The notes: a model not told the origin generated them from the sequence alone. A stretch of 64,000 nt of DNA from Tridacna crocea (GCA_943736015.1 OX031065.1:51066992-51130991); one strand, 5' to 3'; positions 10,800 through 24,500 are shown, counted from the first letter of the stretch. A program made the numbers and translations.

Positions 10800-11060
10800 C
10801 CTTAAATGTTATTCTCGTTTCTCATTTCTCTGTTTGACAATGTTACTCTAATACGTGAATAAAATATTTCATTACATTGAAATAAGAGCGCTTCTTTCAT
10901 TGGAACTATTTAAATCACTCGCGGTAACTAAAATAGCTTCTCACTGTTTCTTACTTGACATCTATTGCGGACCTTTCACCAGTACTAATGGGGCTTTTGT
11001 ACTATGGGGCTTTCACTCTAAAGTGCTTTTGTCCGTACCCTTAGTAAAACATGACATCCA
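10800..11060. other. No gene seen
   Basis: A 69-codon open frame at 10855-11064 has no recognisable features. Confidence 0.4.
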
Positions 11061-11298
11061 TTAACCCATTACCACACAATCCCTACTTTTGACGACCCTG
11101 AAAAAGAAGCCTTTAGAAAACATCGTGGGAAAAGGAGAAAAATGCTGGTCACCAGCATTTTTCTCCTTTTCCAACAATGTTTTCTCCTCTTCACAATTTT
11201 TTTTTTTTTTTTTAATTTTCAGTCACTTTTTATTATGTCGTCTGTAAATGCTTTGGATTTGGACAAGCCTAACATATTGTCGTTTGGTAATAAGTTAA
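11061..11298 (+). mobile_element. piggyBac-like hairpin MITE
   Basis: TTAA-CCCATTACC to GGTAATAAG-TTAA, lengthened by a T-run after the hairpin. Confidence 0.85.
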
Positions 11299-11430
11299 TT
11301 TCCGCTTGGTGGCTTTTTTTTTTCAAATAAGCGCAGACAATGGCATGACCTTCTGTTGTGATTTCAAAATTTGTACCAGTAAAAATCTAAACTCCTTTGG
11401 CACCAAAGCCATGCTCTGTCTAAAGGAGGT

Positions 11431-11512
11431 TCAACCCATTACTACACAATTCCTACTTTTGACGACCGTAAGAAAGAAGCCTTTAGAAAACATTGTGGAA
11501 AAAAAGAGAAAG
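11431..11512 (+). mobile_element. piggyBac-like MITE, 5' third
   Basis: TCAA-CCCATTACTACACAATTCC up to the first hairpin arm, then unrelated DNA. Confidence 0.65.
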
Positions 11513-11717
11513 AGTAGAATGTAAGAACGTTAGTCATGAGTATAATTAGGATAAGAGATCTATAGGTAATGAAATGATTCGATAATGGAAAGTAAATAAA
11601 ATAGATATGGAAAAATCAACTGGTGATAAAAATAGAATAGTCAAAATATGACAAAAAGCTTTTAACTAAATATATATATATCACAATTTTGTGTAAGGTT
11701 CAATTTCCTTCAGAAAA

Positions 11718-11980
11718 GCAATGTCTCTGAATAGATCGACAACCTTTCTGGTATACCTAGATCCGTCATTGGTGACAGTTTTGCTGGAATATATCAGTAT
11801 TTTATAAAACTGACTTATCTGAATGTTTGATATGTCCCTGAATAGACCAACAACTTTTCTAGTATGCCTTGATCCATCATTTTGCGACAGTTTTGCTGGA
11901 ATTTATTAGTATTTCATAAAATTGATCTATTTGAATGTTTGAGATGTCCCTGAATAGATCGACAACCTTTCTGGTATGCA
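11718..11980. repeat. ~111-bp tandem repeat, about 2.4 copies
   Basis: ATGTCYCTGAATAGAYCRAC recurs near 11721, 11833 and 11944, each followed by AACYTTTCTRGTATRC. Confidence 0.8.
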
Positions 11981-11999
11981 AATGAATGAAGGAAAGGGT

Positions 12000-12515
12000 T
12001 AATTGTGGCGATAAAATGTCCCAGCTGACCAGAAAAAGACGTCCACAATTTTCAAGATTATATTACCACTAGTACAATTTGTCATCAAATCACTATTGAT
12101 GTCAATTTACTTCGTCACGTGGTCATTTCCTGAATGGAAAATTGGGCTTTAATGGTCACCTGACGCTCTTGCTTTTCATTAAGAGGCTATTTTTTATCAA
12201 GTTTAGTGGTCAAACTATCTTTTCTTTTATATGTCTATTAGACTGGTGAATCGGTTTTTACCAGAAAAGGAACAAAGTGTTCAAGATTATCTGTCCTTCA
12301 TCTTGACGTCGTTACCATGCACCGGTACCACTACATGTACATTATTTAAGAATTGTTGCTATGGGAGACCCACTGGGCCTATCGTACCAAAATTTAACCT
12401 GTATTGAATAATTTTGTCGCGTAGTCAACGGTAAAAAAATGGTAATAGTATACGAATACGTCCAAGTTGCCTACTCTGATAATCACATAACAGTATGAAA
12501 TTGATGCCTTGGTAA
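12000..12515. other. No gene seen
   Basis: No open frame with family features and no repeat that I recognise. Confidence 0.4.
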
Positions 12516-12518
12516 CCT

Positions 12519-13020
12519 ATCTACGGAATACCGTTGGGGCCATCGCCTTTGAATGTGTAAATTGGAAACACGATACTCGATAGTACGATGACGATAACGC
12601 GAAACTACGATAGTAAAAACGCGATAGCACGATGACGATAATGCGATACTACGATGGTGAAAACATGACAATACGACAGTACGATGACGATAGTGCGATA
12701 AAGTATCGTGTTTTCACCATCGTACTGTCGCAATTTCACCATCGTAGAATCGTATTTTCATGTTTTCACCATCGTGCTTTATACTACGATGGTGAAATCA
12801 CGACAGTACGATGGTGGAAAGACGATCCTATATCGCACTTTCGTCATCGTACTGTCGTATTGTCGTGTTTTCACCATCGTAGTATCGCATTATCGTCGTC
12901 GCACTATTGCGTTTTCACCATCGTAGTTTCGTTATTTCGCATCATCATTATCGTACTATCGAGTATCGCGTTTCAAATTAGTACATTCAAAGGCGATGGC
13001 TCTGATGGTATTCCATACCT
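12519..13020. mobile_element. Self-complementary TACGATGGTGAAAA cassette with terminal inverted repeats
   Basis: Left GGCCATCGCCTTTGAATGT and right ACATTCAAAGGCGATGGC are inverted; inside these, GATACTCGATAGTACGAT / ATCGTACTATCGAGTATCG also pair. The interior is made of degenerate TACGAT-GGTGAAAAC and GTTTTCACCATCGTA blocks in both orientations. Confidence 0.75.
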
Positions 13021-13415
13021 ATGCTACCTGTAAATAAGAATTTTAACATCACTTGTGAATTCTGACCTATCAACACAGTGCAACGAAATCGTAGTAAAAT
13101 TTATGTCATTCATTATAGAGTGACGTCATTCTGTATAAAGAAATAAGTTATTCAATTAAATATAATCTGCATCCTCGGTTCTACTCTAGGTATGAACTTG
13201 TTTTCCTTCGAGCTGGTCATGTTAGAATCGAAAAAGATCTTCTTTCTGTCGTGGTTTATCCTTCGATAAACCACAGTTGTGAGTTATGAGGAATCCTCGG
13301 AACCCATGTTTAGTCGTTACTCTCCATGCATAACGACTACAGAATGAATCGAAACTAGGTCAACGAGGGAGGATGGTTATGGGGCAGAATAAATAATCCA
13401 CGTGGGCTCTAATTT

Positions 13416-13536
13416 AGAAAACATTGTTGGAAAAGGAGAAAATGCTAGTTACCAGCATTTTATCATTTCTCCACAATGTTTTCAAAAGGCTTATTCGTCA
13501 GGATCGTTAATACTCGAGATAGTGTGGTGTAGGACT
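13416..13536 (-). mobile_element. piggyBac-like MITE, partial
   Basis: Hairpin GAAAACATTGTTGGAAAAGG onward, right flank GATAGTGTGGTGTAGGA; left third missing. Confidence 0.6.
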
Positions 13537-13559
13537 AAACGTGACAGTTCTATAACAAA

Positions 13560-14080
13560 GACCTAGACTATCCCGCAGTGAATGTAATGGAAACATTTTT
13601 TTTCTTATTTTACAAAGGAAATTAATTCATTCGAAATGGTTATGTATAGATTATCCCAGTTTGAGTGTTTTGACCATATCAGTGGCTTTTGCCATATATG
13701 GTATTATCAGATTACTGGGATGCTTAACGTTTGAATTCCAGGATTTTTTTTTCCACAACACCCATACATTTTGAATGGGGAATTAAAGCGTTGTTTTTCT
13801 CCACTTTGGGATCAAGACCAATTACTGATACAATAAGATAATTGGGATATTCATTCGAGTTCTTTTATGATTATAGTACCGTTTTTATACACAAAATATC
13901 AACCATTCAAGAGTTTATGATACTGCCGATATGGCCCGTGATAGAGATATTCGAACGTTCTCTTAAAGTGTTGTCTCGGATTAGTCTGGGCAGTAAGCTC
14001 AGTTCCCGTTTTTATATAATTTTCTGTTTTGCACAAGTCTACTGAAGAACAAAATCAGTCAAAAAGCGCCTTCTCGGAAT
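13560..14080. other. No gene seen
   Basis: AT-rich; the 67-codon open frame at 13842-14045 shows no recognisable domain. Confidence 0.4.
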
Positions 14081-14082
14081 AG

Positions 14083-14135
14083 CCTTCGTGGACTGCGCAG
14101 GCTGATCCTAGACGACACTTTGCGCAAAACTCTGA
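14083..14135. repeat. GACTGCGCAGGCTGATC dispersed palindromic motif
   Basis: Related to copies near 1690, 15680, 17505, 29820 and 30115: GTCAGCCTGCGCAGTCCRCG and its complement next to CGACACTTTKCG. Confidence 0.6.
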
Positions 14136-14414
14136 ATGCCCCTTTTTCGGGGGTTGCAAGCCAATTGTATTTTATAAGCGTGTAAAAATTTTTAGCCATT
14201 TGATTTTAGTAGTGGTAGCCTAACAATAACAATAACAATGTTAATAATGATAATATTTCGATAGAGACATGTCTTTCGGTATTGGTAATTGTCCGAGTTT
14301 ACACAGTATACGTCAACTAACCCACCCGTACGTGGAAATTGATCGTAACTTACATATGGCGATCTGAAGAAAGGATCTAGATGTACTGTTTATAAGAATT
14401 AAAAATCTTCAGTT

Positions 14415-14969
14415 CCATCTTCGCAAGCCAAGGGTGATGATCCACTACGTTACTCTACTTTTTGCGGATCGAGCTTGATTTCGACATTCCGATGATACGC
14501 ATTTTCATTGGTTGCAGCCAGTTCTAACTGCACGAATCAAATCGTTCGTAGCACTTCGTCTTTGATAAAAATAGAACAAGGTCTCGACCTTTCGAATAGA
14601 AAAAGAAGGTAAACATGGGTACCTCCGTGAATGTGTGCACAATCTCTAATGATTCATTACCCGGAAATAACACAGATGAACAGTAGTTTCATAAAGTTTC
14701 AGTGTGACCAATCAATTATCTGATGTTTAGGGCTATACTCCAGTACCTGACGATGGAATGTTGAAGTACGTTTGTGGTTATTGCTTCATGTTGAATAATT
14801 GTATTCGCAAGCGGTTTGTAAAAGGATATTTTTTTGGCTATCAGAATAAGATGTAAAGGGGGATAATAACAAGCATCCAGTACGGGGCATTTCCCGAGAA
14901 TATCGGAATCGGGCTCGATCTGCCAAGGTAAGATCCACGTAGTGATCGCAACCTTGGCTCGCGAAGATG
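14415..14969. mobile_element. CATCTTCGCGAGCC-family element
   Basis: CCATCTTCGCAAGCCAAGGG to ACCTTGGCTCGCGAAGATG, about 555 bp. Confidence 0.75.
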
Positions 14970-15012
14970 TGTCAGTTTGGGGTAGTGTTGTAGCCAATCT
15001 ACAAATGTACAA

Positions 15013-15200
15013 CTTCACCAAACAAGCCCTGGTTTTAACGACCCTTTTGAATACATTGTTGGAAACCAGCATTTTCTCCTTTTTCCAACAATGTTTTCCA
15101 CTCTACCACAGACAAATTCTGCCATTTGATCCAGTTTTGATTTGACGTCTGCAAACGTTTTCAATTTTGTCTAAAATTTTGTCGAATGGTAAAGGGTTAA
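15013..15200 (+). mobile_element. piggyBac-like MITE, deleted
   Basis: ACCAAACAAGCCCTGG start; the first hairpin arm is shortened (ATTGTTGGAAACCAGC), then TGGTAAAGGG-TTAA. Confidence 0.7.
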
Positions 15201-15264
15201 ATGTTGGGTCTTTCTGTAATCCGGATTAGGTGATATTTCATCCTGGGTTTTTCACCACCCATTT

Positions 15265-15385
15265 TTGAGAACTTTTTAATTTTATTCTCCAAGATGTTGG
15301 AAGTTTGAAAATAACCCAACATCTGATTGGCTAAATCATAGCCAATCAGAAGTTAATGTTACTGTCAAAAATAGAAAAAACAGAA
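15265..15385. mobile_element. TCTGTATTCACC-family MITE core
   Basis: CATCTGATTGGCTAAATCAT / AGCCAATCAGAAG palindrome, ending about 75 bp before the EF2 exon. The outer ends are not clear. Confidence 0.5.
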
Positions 15386-15462
15386 AAATTAGCGACCCCC
15401 CAGCCCCAGCCCCTTTTCCTACGGACCTGATCATATATACAATTTTTTGTTTGTTTTTTCAG

Positions 15463-15552
15463 GCAATTTCTGAGACAGCATTGAGAGATGCGAAGAAACT
15501 TGTGCTCAACGCCTTTGACGAAAACAACGATGGACGTATAGATATATCTGAG
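15463..15552 (+). CDS. CALB2-like: Calbindin-like exon: EF-hand 2
   Basis: Acceptor ttgttttttcag, donor GTTTCC. Thirty codons, phase 0 at both ends, with loop [12 protein letters not shown] and the preceding helix. A GTT/CTT microsatellite starts 20 bp past the donor. The donor is weaker than the others in the gene. Confidence 0.88.
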
Positions 15553-18500
15553 GTTTCCAGTTTTTATATGTTGTAGTTGTTGTTGTTGTTGTTGTTGTTC
15601 TTGTTCTTGTTCTTCTTCTTCTTCTTCTTCTTCGAAGCGCTTTTTAAAAGTTGGGCGTTTTACGCACAAAGCGGTGCGCACCAAGAAATCTGCACAGGCT
15701 AATCCGAGTCTAAACTTGACACAAATGTTCGAACTTGTTCATGTTTATGATTAAGAATATCTTTGGTAATGAAGAGATATTGTACAGTTTCTCCCGCTTG
15801 ATGGCATTCTACAAATACACATCTATCTAATATGGGCATTCTGGGTACATAAGCGAACTATTTTTTTCAAAACGACAACCGTTACTTTGAATTTCAAAAT
15901 AAGATAAACGGTTACTCGGTAAAAGGTTACCTGGTGCGATTAATGCAGTTATGATCGGCTAGCAGGTAACCTCTGCACCGGCCATGTATTAAAACAGTCC
16001 TTACAGGCATGGGTATAAGACCTACTTTTCCCAAATATCGGGGAATGGGTGATGCTTTATATAAGACAGGTCTAATCTTCGAAGAATATGACATGCGCAG
16101 ATCTACAACGAGATGTAAATTGTCCAAGATTTTGAACAAAGCAGACAAAGACGCAGACAACACTAGGCCTGTGAAAATACCTCGACATTTTTCCCCCGAC
16201 AATAGCCCAGCTAAAAATGTTGAAAATGACACTGAACTGGTCAACAACAAAGGAACAAAAGGAACAAAACGGAAATAGGGAAAATGTGCATTTTTAAAAT
16301 GAGAATATAACTCGTTTCAGCTTGCCCAGATTCTTCCGATGGAGGAGAACTTTCTCTTATTATTTAGACGAGACCACCCTCTGGACTCTAGTGTAGAATT
16401 CATGAAGGTAAGGGTTAGATCATCTATTGAGTAACTGATACCCAATTTTTATTTCATGCTTTCCGGTAGGATGTCGAGAAATAGCAGTGGAAATATTTTA
16501 CGATATTGCACTGGTACCACCAGTGAAAATACCGATTTTCATGTTCTTGTTGCCTAGGTTAATTGTGCGTGCCTCACAACAAGATCGGAAATATGACGTC
16601 ATTTAACTTACATTTCCCGCGCTTGACGTAATATTGTAATGCGTTGCTATGCGGGAGGGGTACGCCACGGGGTTTAACAGAAAAGAACTTTACTGGATTT
16701 TGATAAAGCTCCTTCTAGAAAGGGTTAAAAGCATGAAATAAATAGAATATTTGTTTGTTTGTTTTTTCAAATATCCTCAATGTGCTCTGGTCGTCTTGCA
16801 GTACACCACTGTTTAACCCTTATCCTGCTAAATAACTAAAATAAAGTTTTCAATTTGATAGTTAACCCTTTACCACACAGCAGAATTTTAGACCTATCCA
16901 AATCGAAAGCATTTGTAGGCGATAATTTTAAAGTGGCTCAAATGATGCAATTTTTCTACGATAAAGTAGAAAACTTTGTGGGAAAAGGAGAAAATGCTGG
17001 TTAGACATTGCAGAGAATGCTTGGTGAATTTAGACAAACTATTGCAGAGAATGCTAGGTAAATTTAGACTCACTATTGCAGAGAATGCTTGGTAAATTTA
17101 GACATTGCAGAGACTGTTTGGTAAATTTAGACATTGCAGAGAATACCTGGTAAATTTAGACAAACTATTACAGAGAATGCCAGGTATTTAGACAAATTAC
17201 TGTAGAGTATGCTTGGTAAATTTAGACAAACTATTGCAGAGTATGCTTGGTAAGTTTAGACAAACTTTTGCAGAGAATGCTTGGTAAATTTAGACAAACT
17301 GTAACAGAGAATGCTTGGTAAAATTACTAAATGTAGCCCGCTTTTCGTTCAATATTTTTCAGGTCTGGAGAGAGTATGATACCGATCACAGTGGCTTCAT
17401 AGAGGCTGACGAATTGAAAGTAAGCTCTCCCACACATATCTCATATATACACATGAATCATGCTCCGTTAGAAGGGTTTTATTGCATCTGCAAAAAATAT
17501 CGACCCATGTCAGCCAGCGCAGTCCGCGCAGGCTGACATGAGTCGAAACTTTTTGATGCTGTTAATATTTCTGAATGTCTGAGGAGCATTTGACCTTGAC
17601 ATTCAATCGTCTGTTTGACAAAATGGATTTTATGAATCCAACATTAGATAATGACTTGCTACTTATACCTCCCACAGTGAAGGGGGTATACTGGAATCAC
17701 CATGGATGTCGGTCCGTTCGTCCGTCCGTCTGTCCGTCTGTCCGTCCTTACGAGCCCGACATTGTGGGGTTAGGGGTAACTGTACATTTAGTCTCTATGG
17801 GGTTCATTCCGTCCGTCTGGTAGGTATGGGGTTAGGGTTAGGACTAGTGGGGTTAAAAAAGGTGCTCTTGTGGGGTTGTTTGGGTTGCATTGAATAAAGA
17901 GCAATTCTACCTCACAAGGTCTGTCTCGTACGACCGTCCGTAGACACAAATTTTGTCCGGAACAATACTCCTACAGTTTTTCACGTACTGAACCCGAATT
18001 TACACACAGGGTTCCTATATATATGAAGTTATGCATGTGCATTCATGACCCTGCTGCGATTTGTTACGGAATTATCTCCTCTTGAACTTTTTTCAACTCT
18101 TACTTTTGTACTTAACCATTCTGCATTCTGTGACAAAGACCTGTTTTTGTGACAAGGAGCTGGTGTGGGGTATAATCACGTTTAGAGACGCACCAGATCC
18201 CTTTTTTTTCTACAGCACGGCTCATAAGTAGCATGTCCTAGTGGACCTTTATCAAGTTTGTTCACATGATACCCCTGGAGTCAAAGCTTGCCACACCACA
18301 AGTTCGAACAGAGGAACAAACAGGAAAAATTTTAAATTCTTCTTCTCCGACAACTGAAGGCGTAGAGCTTTAATATTTGGCATCTAGCATCTCCTAGAGG
18401 ACCTCAATCAATTTTGTTCATATGATGCCCCTTGGGTCAAAACTTGCCTCGGCCCCGGGGTCACAGGTTCAAACATAGGAACAAAGAAAGAAAATTTTAA

Positions 18501-21500
18501 AATTCTTTTTCTCTAAAACTGGAAGGTGTTGAGCTTTTATAATTATTTGGCATCTCCTAGTGAACCTCTACCAAGTTTGTTCAAACGATATTGCTGGGGT
18601 CAAAACTGGTCCCGCCCCGTGGACCAAAAGTTCGAACAAAGGAATACAGAAGGAAAAATTTTAAGTTCTTCTTTTCTAAAACTGGAAAGCATAGAGCTTT
18701 GTTATTTGGTATGTAGTGAACCTGTTCAAATCTTGTTGGCCCAACTGAGCACAACATGTTTACTCGGTTTAAAATTGGGTCACCTGGGGGTCATAAACTA
18801 GGTCTCAAGGTCAAATTAAAGTAATACCTTATGGGCACTTTAGAGGCCACATTTTTTGCTCAAATGACTTGAAAATTAATAAGAATGTTTGTCTTGATAA
18901 AATCTAGGATGAGTTCAAAATTGGGTCACCTGTGATCATAATTTAGGTCACTAGGTCAAATTAAAGAAATTCCTTTTGGGCAGTCTAGAGGCTGCCAGTT
19001 TTACCGAATCAATGGAATGAACCGGATTCGAACAGAACTTATATACCGCAATGAGCCGGTGGATCTGCAATTGACTCATGCCTGAATCTTACAAATTTTC
19101 TTCAATCTTGTATAAACTGACTATCTTTACTATGGCCACTTATTTTAAATTCGCTAGTCTGTCAGTACTTTCAGTCCTTTGATTCTGTATTGCAGAATTT
19201 TCTCCACGATCTTCTGGTACAGTCAAACAGAGAAGCCGATGTGACAGAAGAAGAGCTGATAGTTTATGCAGACACAGTGGTAATTTTTGTACCGCCTTTA
19301 TTTTATTTCGTGTAGATCAAGAGTGTTTGTCATTGTGAGGCGATAGTTTACTATACAAATCAAAGTACTGTAATGTTAAGAGTATTTTACCAAAATACAT
19401 GTACAAAAACTTCGTAGAAAAGCTAGCAATGTTGGCAAACTTACATGTATTTTAAATGAAATATTGTGCGTATACGTATTTTACTCGTGAGAGCTTACTG
19501 AACGCAGGAAACTCCGAACATTTCAAGATTTTGAAGATCATAAAATGTATTCAACATTTATATACTGTCTTTCAATAAATCAAAGTTTTGCTATTTTCGC
19601 GTGGTTTTTGGAAGGCGAGAGCCTTCATATTTCGCCGCTCAGCAGTTTGCTCCGAATGCCTGTGAACAGCTTTATCTAAACGCCTTTCAAATAGTTCGAT
19701 TCTTCTCGAGTACACAACCCTAAACACTTTACCGTATCAGCAAAGCCGAATAAACTACAGGAAAATGTATCGCAATATGTTACGCTTATAAACTCGCCTT
19801 CCAACTGTACTTTCGGTACTTTGATTCTTGAAATTAACACCTTGAACAATATTTACAACGGTTGAAGAATACGGTATCTGATTACAATTCCGAAAACCTT
19901 TGTTTTCTTACAGTTACAGTTATTCGACTTGAACAAGGATGGAAAATTACAGCTCAGTGAAATGGCTAAGTATGATTCATTCATTCATTCATTCATTCAT
20001 TCACTCATTCATTCATTCGTTCGTTCGTTCGTTCGTTCGTGCAGTCTGATTTTGGATATACACTGTCCAATTACGTGACATCTTTCCCCAGAAATTTGCC
20101 TTTGAACTTAAAAAATGACCTTTTACTATACTCTAGAAAGTTTCATTTCACTTACTCAGCTGGACAACGTTTAACAGTCGACCAGAATTTTGCTTTCTTT
20201 CACACATACAATTTAACGTCCATCGAAATTGCTTTAACCCATTACCACACAATCCCTACTTTTGACGCCCCTGAGAAAGAAGCTTTTAGAAAACATTGTG
20301 GAAAAAGGAGAAAATGCTGGTAACCAGCATTTTCTCCTTTTCCCACAATGTTTTCTACACTTCACAAAACAAATTTCAAATTTTCAGTCACTTTTATTTT
20401 ATCGTCTGCAAATGGTTTTGATTTGGACAAGCCTAAAATATTGTTGTTTGGTAATGGGTTGATACTACTACGTGAGTACAGAAAATCTTATTCCTATAAT
20501 TGGATGCTGTGGTGTCCATAACGGTACAAATTGGAATTCGTACAGGTCAGGTTATAGATAATCCTTGCCTGAGTCTAATTTACAACTATAGTCTGTATCA
20601 ATACTAGCATTTATAGTCAATTAGTATTAAAGAATCTGAATTTAATTGTGATTCAAAGTACATGTAACTGCAAACTTCCTTTAACTACAACCTTAACCCT
20701 TTACCCCATAAAGCATTTCTTTGGTATTTCTAATTGACCCTAGATAACAGCAAAGATGAAGCTGTTTCTTATGTGTATATGAGACCTTTTGAAAGCATAG
20801 AAACATTGTGATAAAAGGAGAAATTGCTCGTCACGAGCAATTTCACCTTTCGGTACAATGCTTTCCAAAGGCTCCTGCAAGCAATGCATAGAAATGAGTA
20901 TCTATGGAGTAAAGGTCTAAGAAATATGGGAGCGGGTATGTTTGCATAGACTTGTTAACTTATAATTGAAATTCAGGGCAAATGCATAAGTATTTATTCT
21001 GTGGTTTCTGAAAGATGGAAAAGCTGCTTGCATGAAGAGATATTTCTTTAACCCTTTCCCAAACGACAAACTTTTGGACTAGACCAAACTGAAAGCACTT
21101 GCAGACGACAATTCAGCTCTTGCTGAAAAGATGATTTCTGTCTATGATAGGGTAGAAAACATAGTGGGAAAAGGAGAAAATGCTGTTTACCAGCATTTTC
21201 TCCTTTTCCCACAATGTTTTCAAAAGGCTACTATTCCAAACCCGTAAAAACCAGGGATTGTTTGGGAAAGGTTTAATTTGGTCTATATTCAACTCTATGC
21301 AAACTATAGCCTTCAAATTAAGCTACTCTGATCCAGATTATATTTACACTTACCTTTATACAGCCCTAACCCATACAAATAAATGCCTGATTGAATTTCA
21401 AAATGTGGGACAAATGGGAAAACACCTATTGGTTGTTTGTTCCACTGATGAACCAGACGAGACCTGGTAACTTCAAAGGAGCTTGACAATCATTTTTTTT

Positions 21501-24500
21501 TGTTTTGGTCATAAAACAAACGGCTGTCTCCTGTTTCCTGAAAATGTTATTGTTGCAATTTTCAAGACATGTCTAATTTTTTGACATTTTCACTTTAAAG
21601 TCTAATTTATTGCCATAACAAAGCATGTAACCATGGCAACCATAATAAACACTGCCCAGGAAGTTAATAAGTTCAGCAAACTGATAGACAAATTACTAGT
21701 ACGATTATTACTCCTTTTCACACAATGAAAGTATGAATTTTTTTACTTTTATTACTTGAAAGCATTTTCAGACCACAAAATTTATGAAATATTGCTCATA
21801 TTATGAAATTTGTGGTTGAAATGATTAAAAACATTGTTGGAAAAGAAGAAAATGCTGGTTACCAGCATTTTCTTCTTTTCCTACAATGTCTTCAGAAGTA
21901 TGTTCCCTGAAAACGTGGGACTATTTTGTAAGGTTTAACCCTTTCCCAAGCGGCAAATTTTGGATCAGACTAAATTGAAAGCATTTTGCAGGTGACATAT
22001 AAACAGTTGCTAAAAAGATTATTTTTCTATATGACAGGGTAGAAAACATTGTGGGAAAAGGAGAAAATGCTGGTTACCAGCATTTTCTCCTTGTCCCACA
22101 ATGTTTTCAAAAGGCTTCTATTCCTATTCCTGACCCATAAAAACCAGGGATTGTTTGGGAAAGGCTTAAGACCTGTGGTAAAATGAACGTAGGGGAAAAA
22201 TTGTGGCCTTGACTTGTTTGTCTTTTCTTCGAGTCTCTAAAAAACTCAAAAACGATTATTATGTTTCAGGAAACGTCGACCCACATAGAGATTATGACTT
22301 TTTTATGACAGTGTCTCAAAAGGTGCCGGGCATAGATTTGTTTTTTTTTTTCTTCTTATACCTGTATTTTCTTGCAAAATGTTAGATCGAGTTATTATTA
22401 TCTTTGTAGGTTACTTCCAGTAAGAGAAAATTTTCTATGCAGGCCAATATTTAAGGTAAAGTGCCTTGTACTTTCTGCTCTTTCATTCCAACAGGATGGG
22501 AGGGGGCGGGGGCTGAACGGGGTTACTATATAATTTAGTTTGATACTCTGAACGAATAAATGGTAGAAACTTGCTGAGATGCTTAAGGTATTACAATCCT
22601 AACACTTCTAGCGCAACACGGAATGAAATTTCTTATTAGTTGATAAATAAGGATTTATACTGATAACGTCACGATATTTTTGCACATTTATGTGATGTCC
22701 ATCTTGAAAATATTTGTTGATATTTCGTTATTTTTCAGAAAAGGGAGGTAATTATTATTATGCCCCCCCCCCTTCGAAGAAGCGGGGGTATATTGCTTTG
22801 AACTTGTCAGTCGGTCCGTCGGTCCGTAGACCACATTTTTGTTCGGAGCATAACTCAAAAAGTATTCCAGGTACCATCTTGAAACTACATAGGTGGATAG
22901 ATCTCATTAAGGAGAAGTGCAGTGCCTAAGAATCATAACTCTGCCGATCATATTTATGGAGTTATTGCCCTTTGTTGATTTTCATACTTAATTTTGTCCG
23001 GAGCATAACTCTAAAAGTATTTCAGGTATCATCTTGAAACTACATAGGTGGATAGATCTCATTAAGGAAAAGTGCAGTGCACAAGAATCATAACTCTGCC
23101 CATCATATTTATGGAGTTATTGTCCTTTGTTGATTTTCATACTTAATTTTTGTCCGGAGCATAACTCAAAAAGTATTTCAGGTATCACCTTGAAACCTCA
23201 TAGGTGGATTAATCTTATTAAGGAGAAGTGCAGTGCACAAGAACCATAACTCTGCCCATCATATTTTTGGAGTTATTGCCCTTTGTTGATTTTCATACTT
23301 AATTTTTGTCTGGAGCATAACTCAAAAGCTTTTTCAGATATCATCTTGAAACTTTATATGTAGATAGATCTTAGTCAGGAAAAGTGCTTTGCACAAGAAC
23401 CATAACTGTGCCCATTATATATTTGCAATTATTGCCCTTTAATGATTTTCGTACTTAATTTTTTTCCGGAGCTTAACTCAAAAAGTATGTGAGGTAAAAT
23501 CATGAAACCTTATAAGTTGATAGTTCACATAAATGGGAAATGCAGTGCCCAAGAATTGTTATCATTAATAATTTGTGAGTAGTTACCCTTTGTTCGTTTT
23601 TACACTTTGAACTTAACAGTTTATAATCACATGTTATATTTAGAATTGGATGCCATTAGTGGGGCATACATGTTTTACAAACATCGCTTGTTTCCTTTTG
23701 TAATGAGAATAGAGTGGCCCTAGATTTATAAATTATAATTCTTAGATGGAAAAAGTGGCTCGGTCAAAGTAGTACAATAATACATTTTTAATCGTAGCTT
23801 TTTTAGGATAATATTATAGTGCAAATAGCTGTTTTCCATTAGAATGGTACCACTTTAAGATGAACGGCTTTTTCCTGTCGTTGGTGCTTAATCTTATTGA
23901 AAGATCTATACATTATATTCAACCAAATTTATGTCTGGATTTAATGACTTTCAAGATAGTGTCATAAAAATTCACATTCTAAGCAAAAAGCAAAAAGTAT
24001 TGAAACGGAGAAAAAACTCAGGGATCTGTATTCACCAAGCATTCTTAAGAACATTCTTTGTCTTATTCTTCAAGATTATCTAAGTGTGAAAGTAACAGAA
24101 CTTCTGATTGGCTAAACCAATGGTTTAGCCAATCAGAAGTTCTGTTACTTTCATATTGACAAAATTCTGAAGAGTAAGACTAAGAATATTCTAAAGAATG
24201 GTTGGTGAATACGGACCTTGGTGTTTTAAAAGAGGCCAAGTCCAAGAATCAAGTACAGTTGTTTAATTCCCCTGTGTTGTTCCCCCGCCATATAATTGCG
24301 CATTACAATATTACGTAAAGCACAAGAAATGTAGTGTACGCAAATTACGTCATTTGTTTCATGCTTTCCTGTAGGATATCGAGAAATAGCAGTGAAAACA
24401 TTTTTCGATCTTACACAGGTACCACCAGTGAAAATACCGATTTTCACGTTCTTGTTGCCTAGGTAAATTGCGCGTGCCTCACAACCAAATTGGAAATATG

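Noticed and set aside
12632..13033. 133-codon frame rich in Arg, Val and His
   Set aside because: Reads the TACGATGGTGAAAA cassette in one direction; similar frames occur on both strands.
15346..15684. Minus-strand frame with Glu and Gln runs
   Set aside because: Microsatellite (GTT/CTT) translated across a calbindin-like exon on the other strand.
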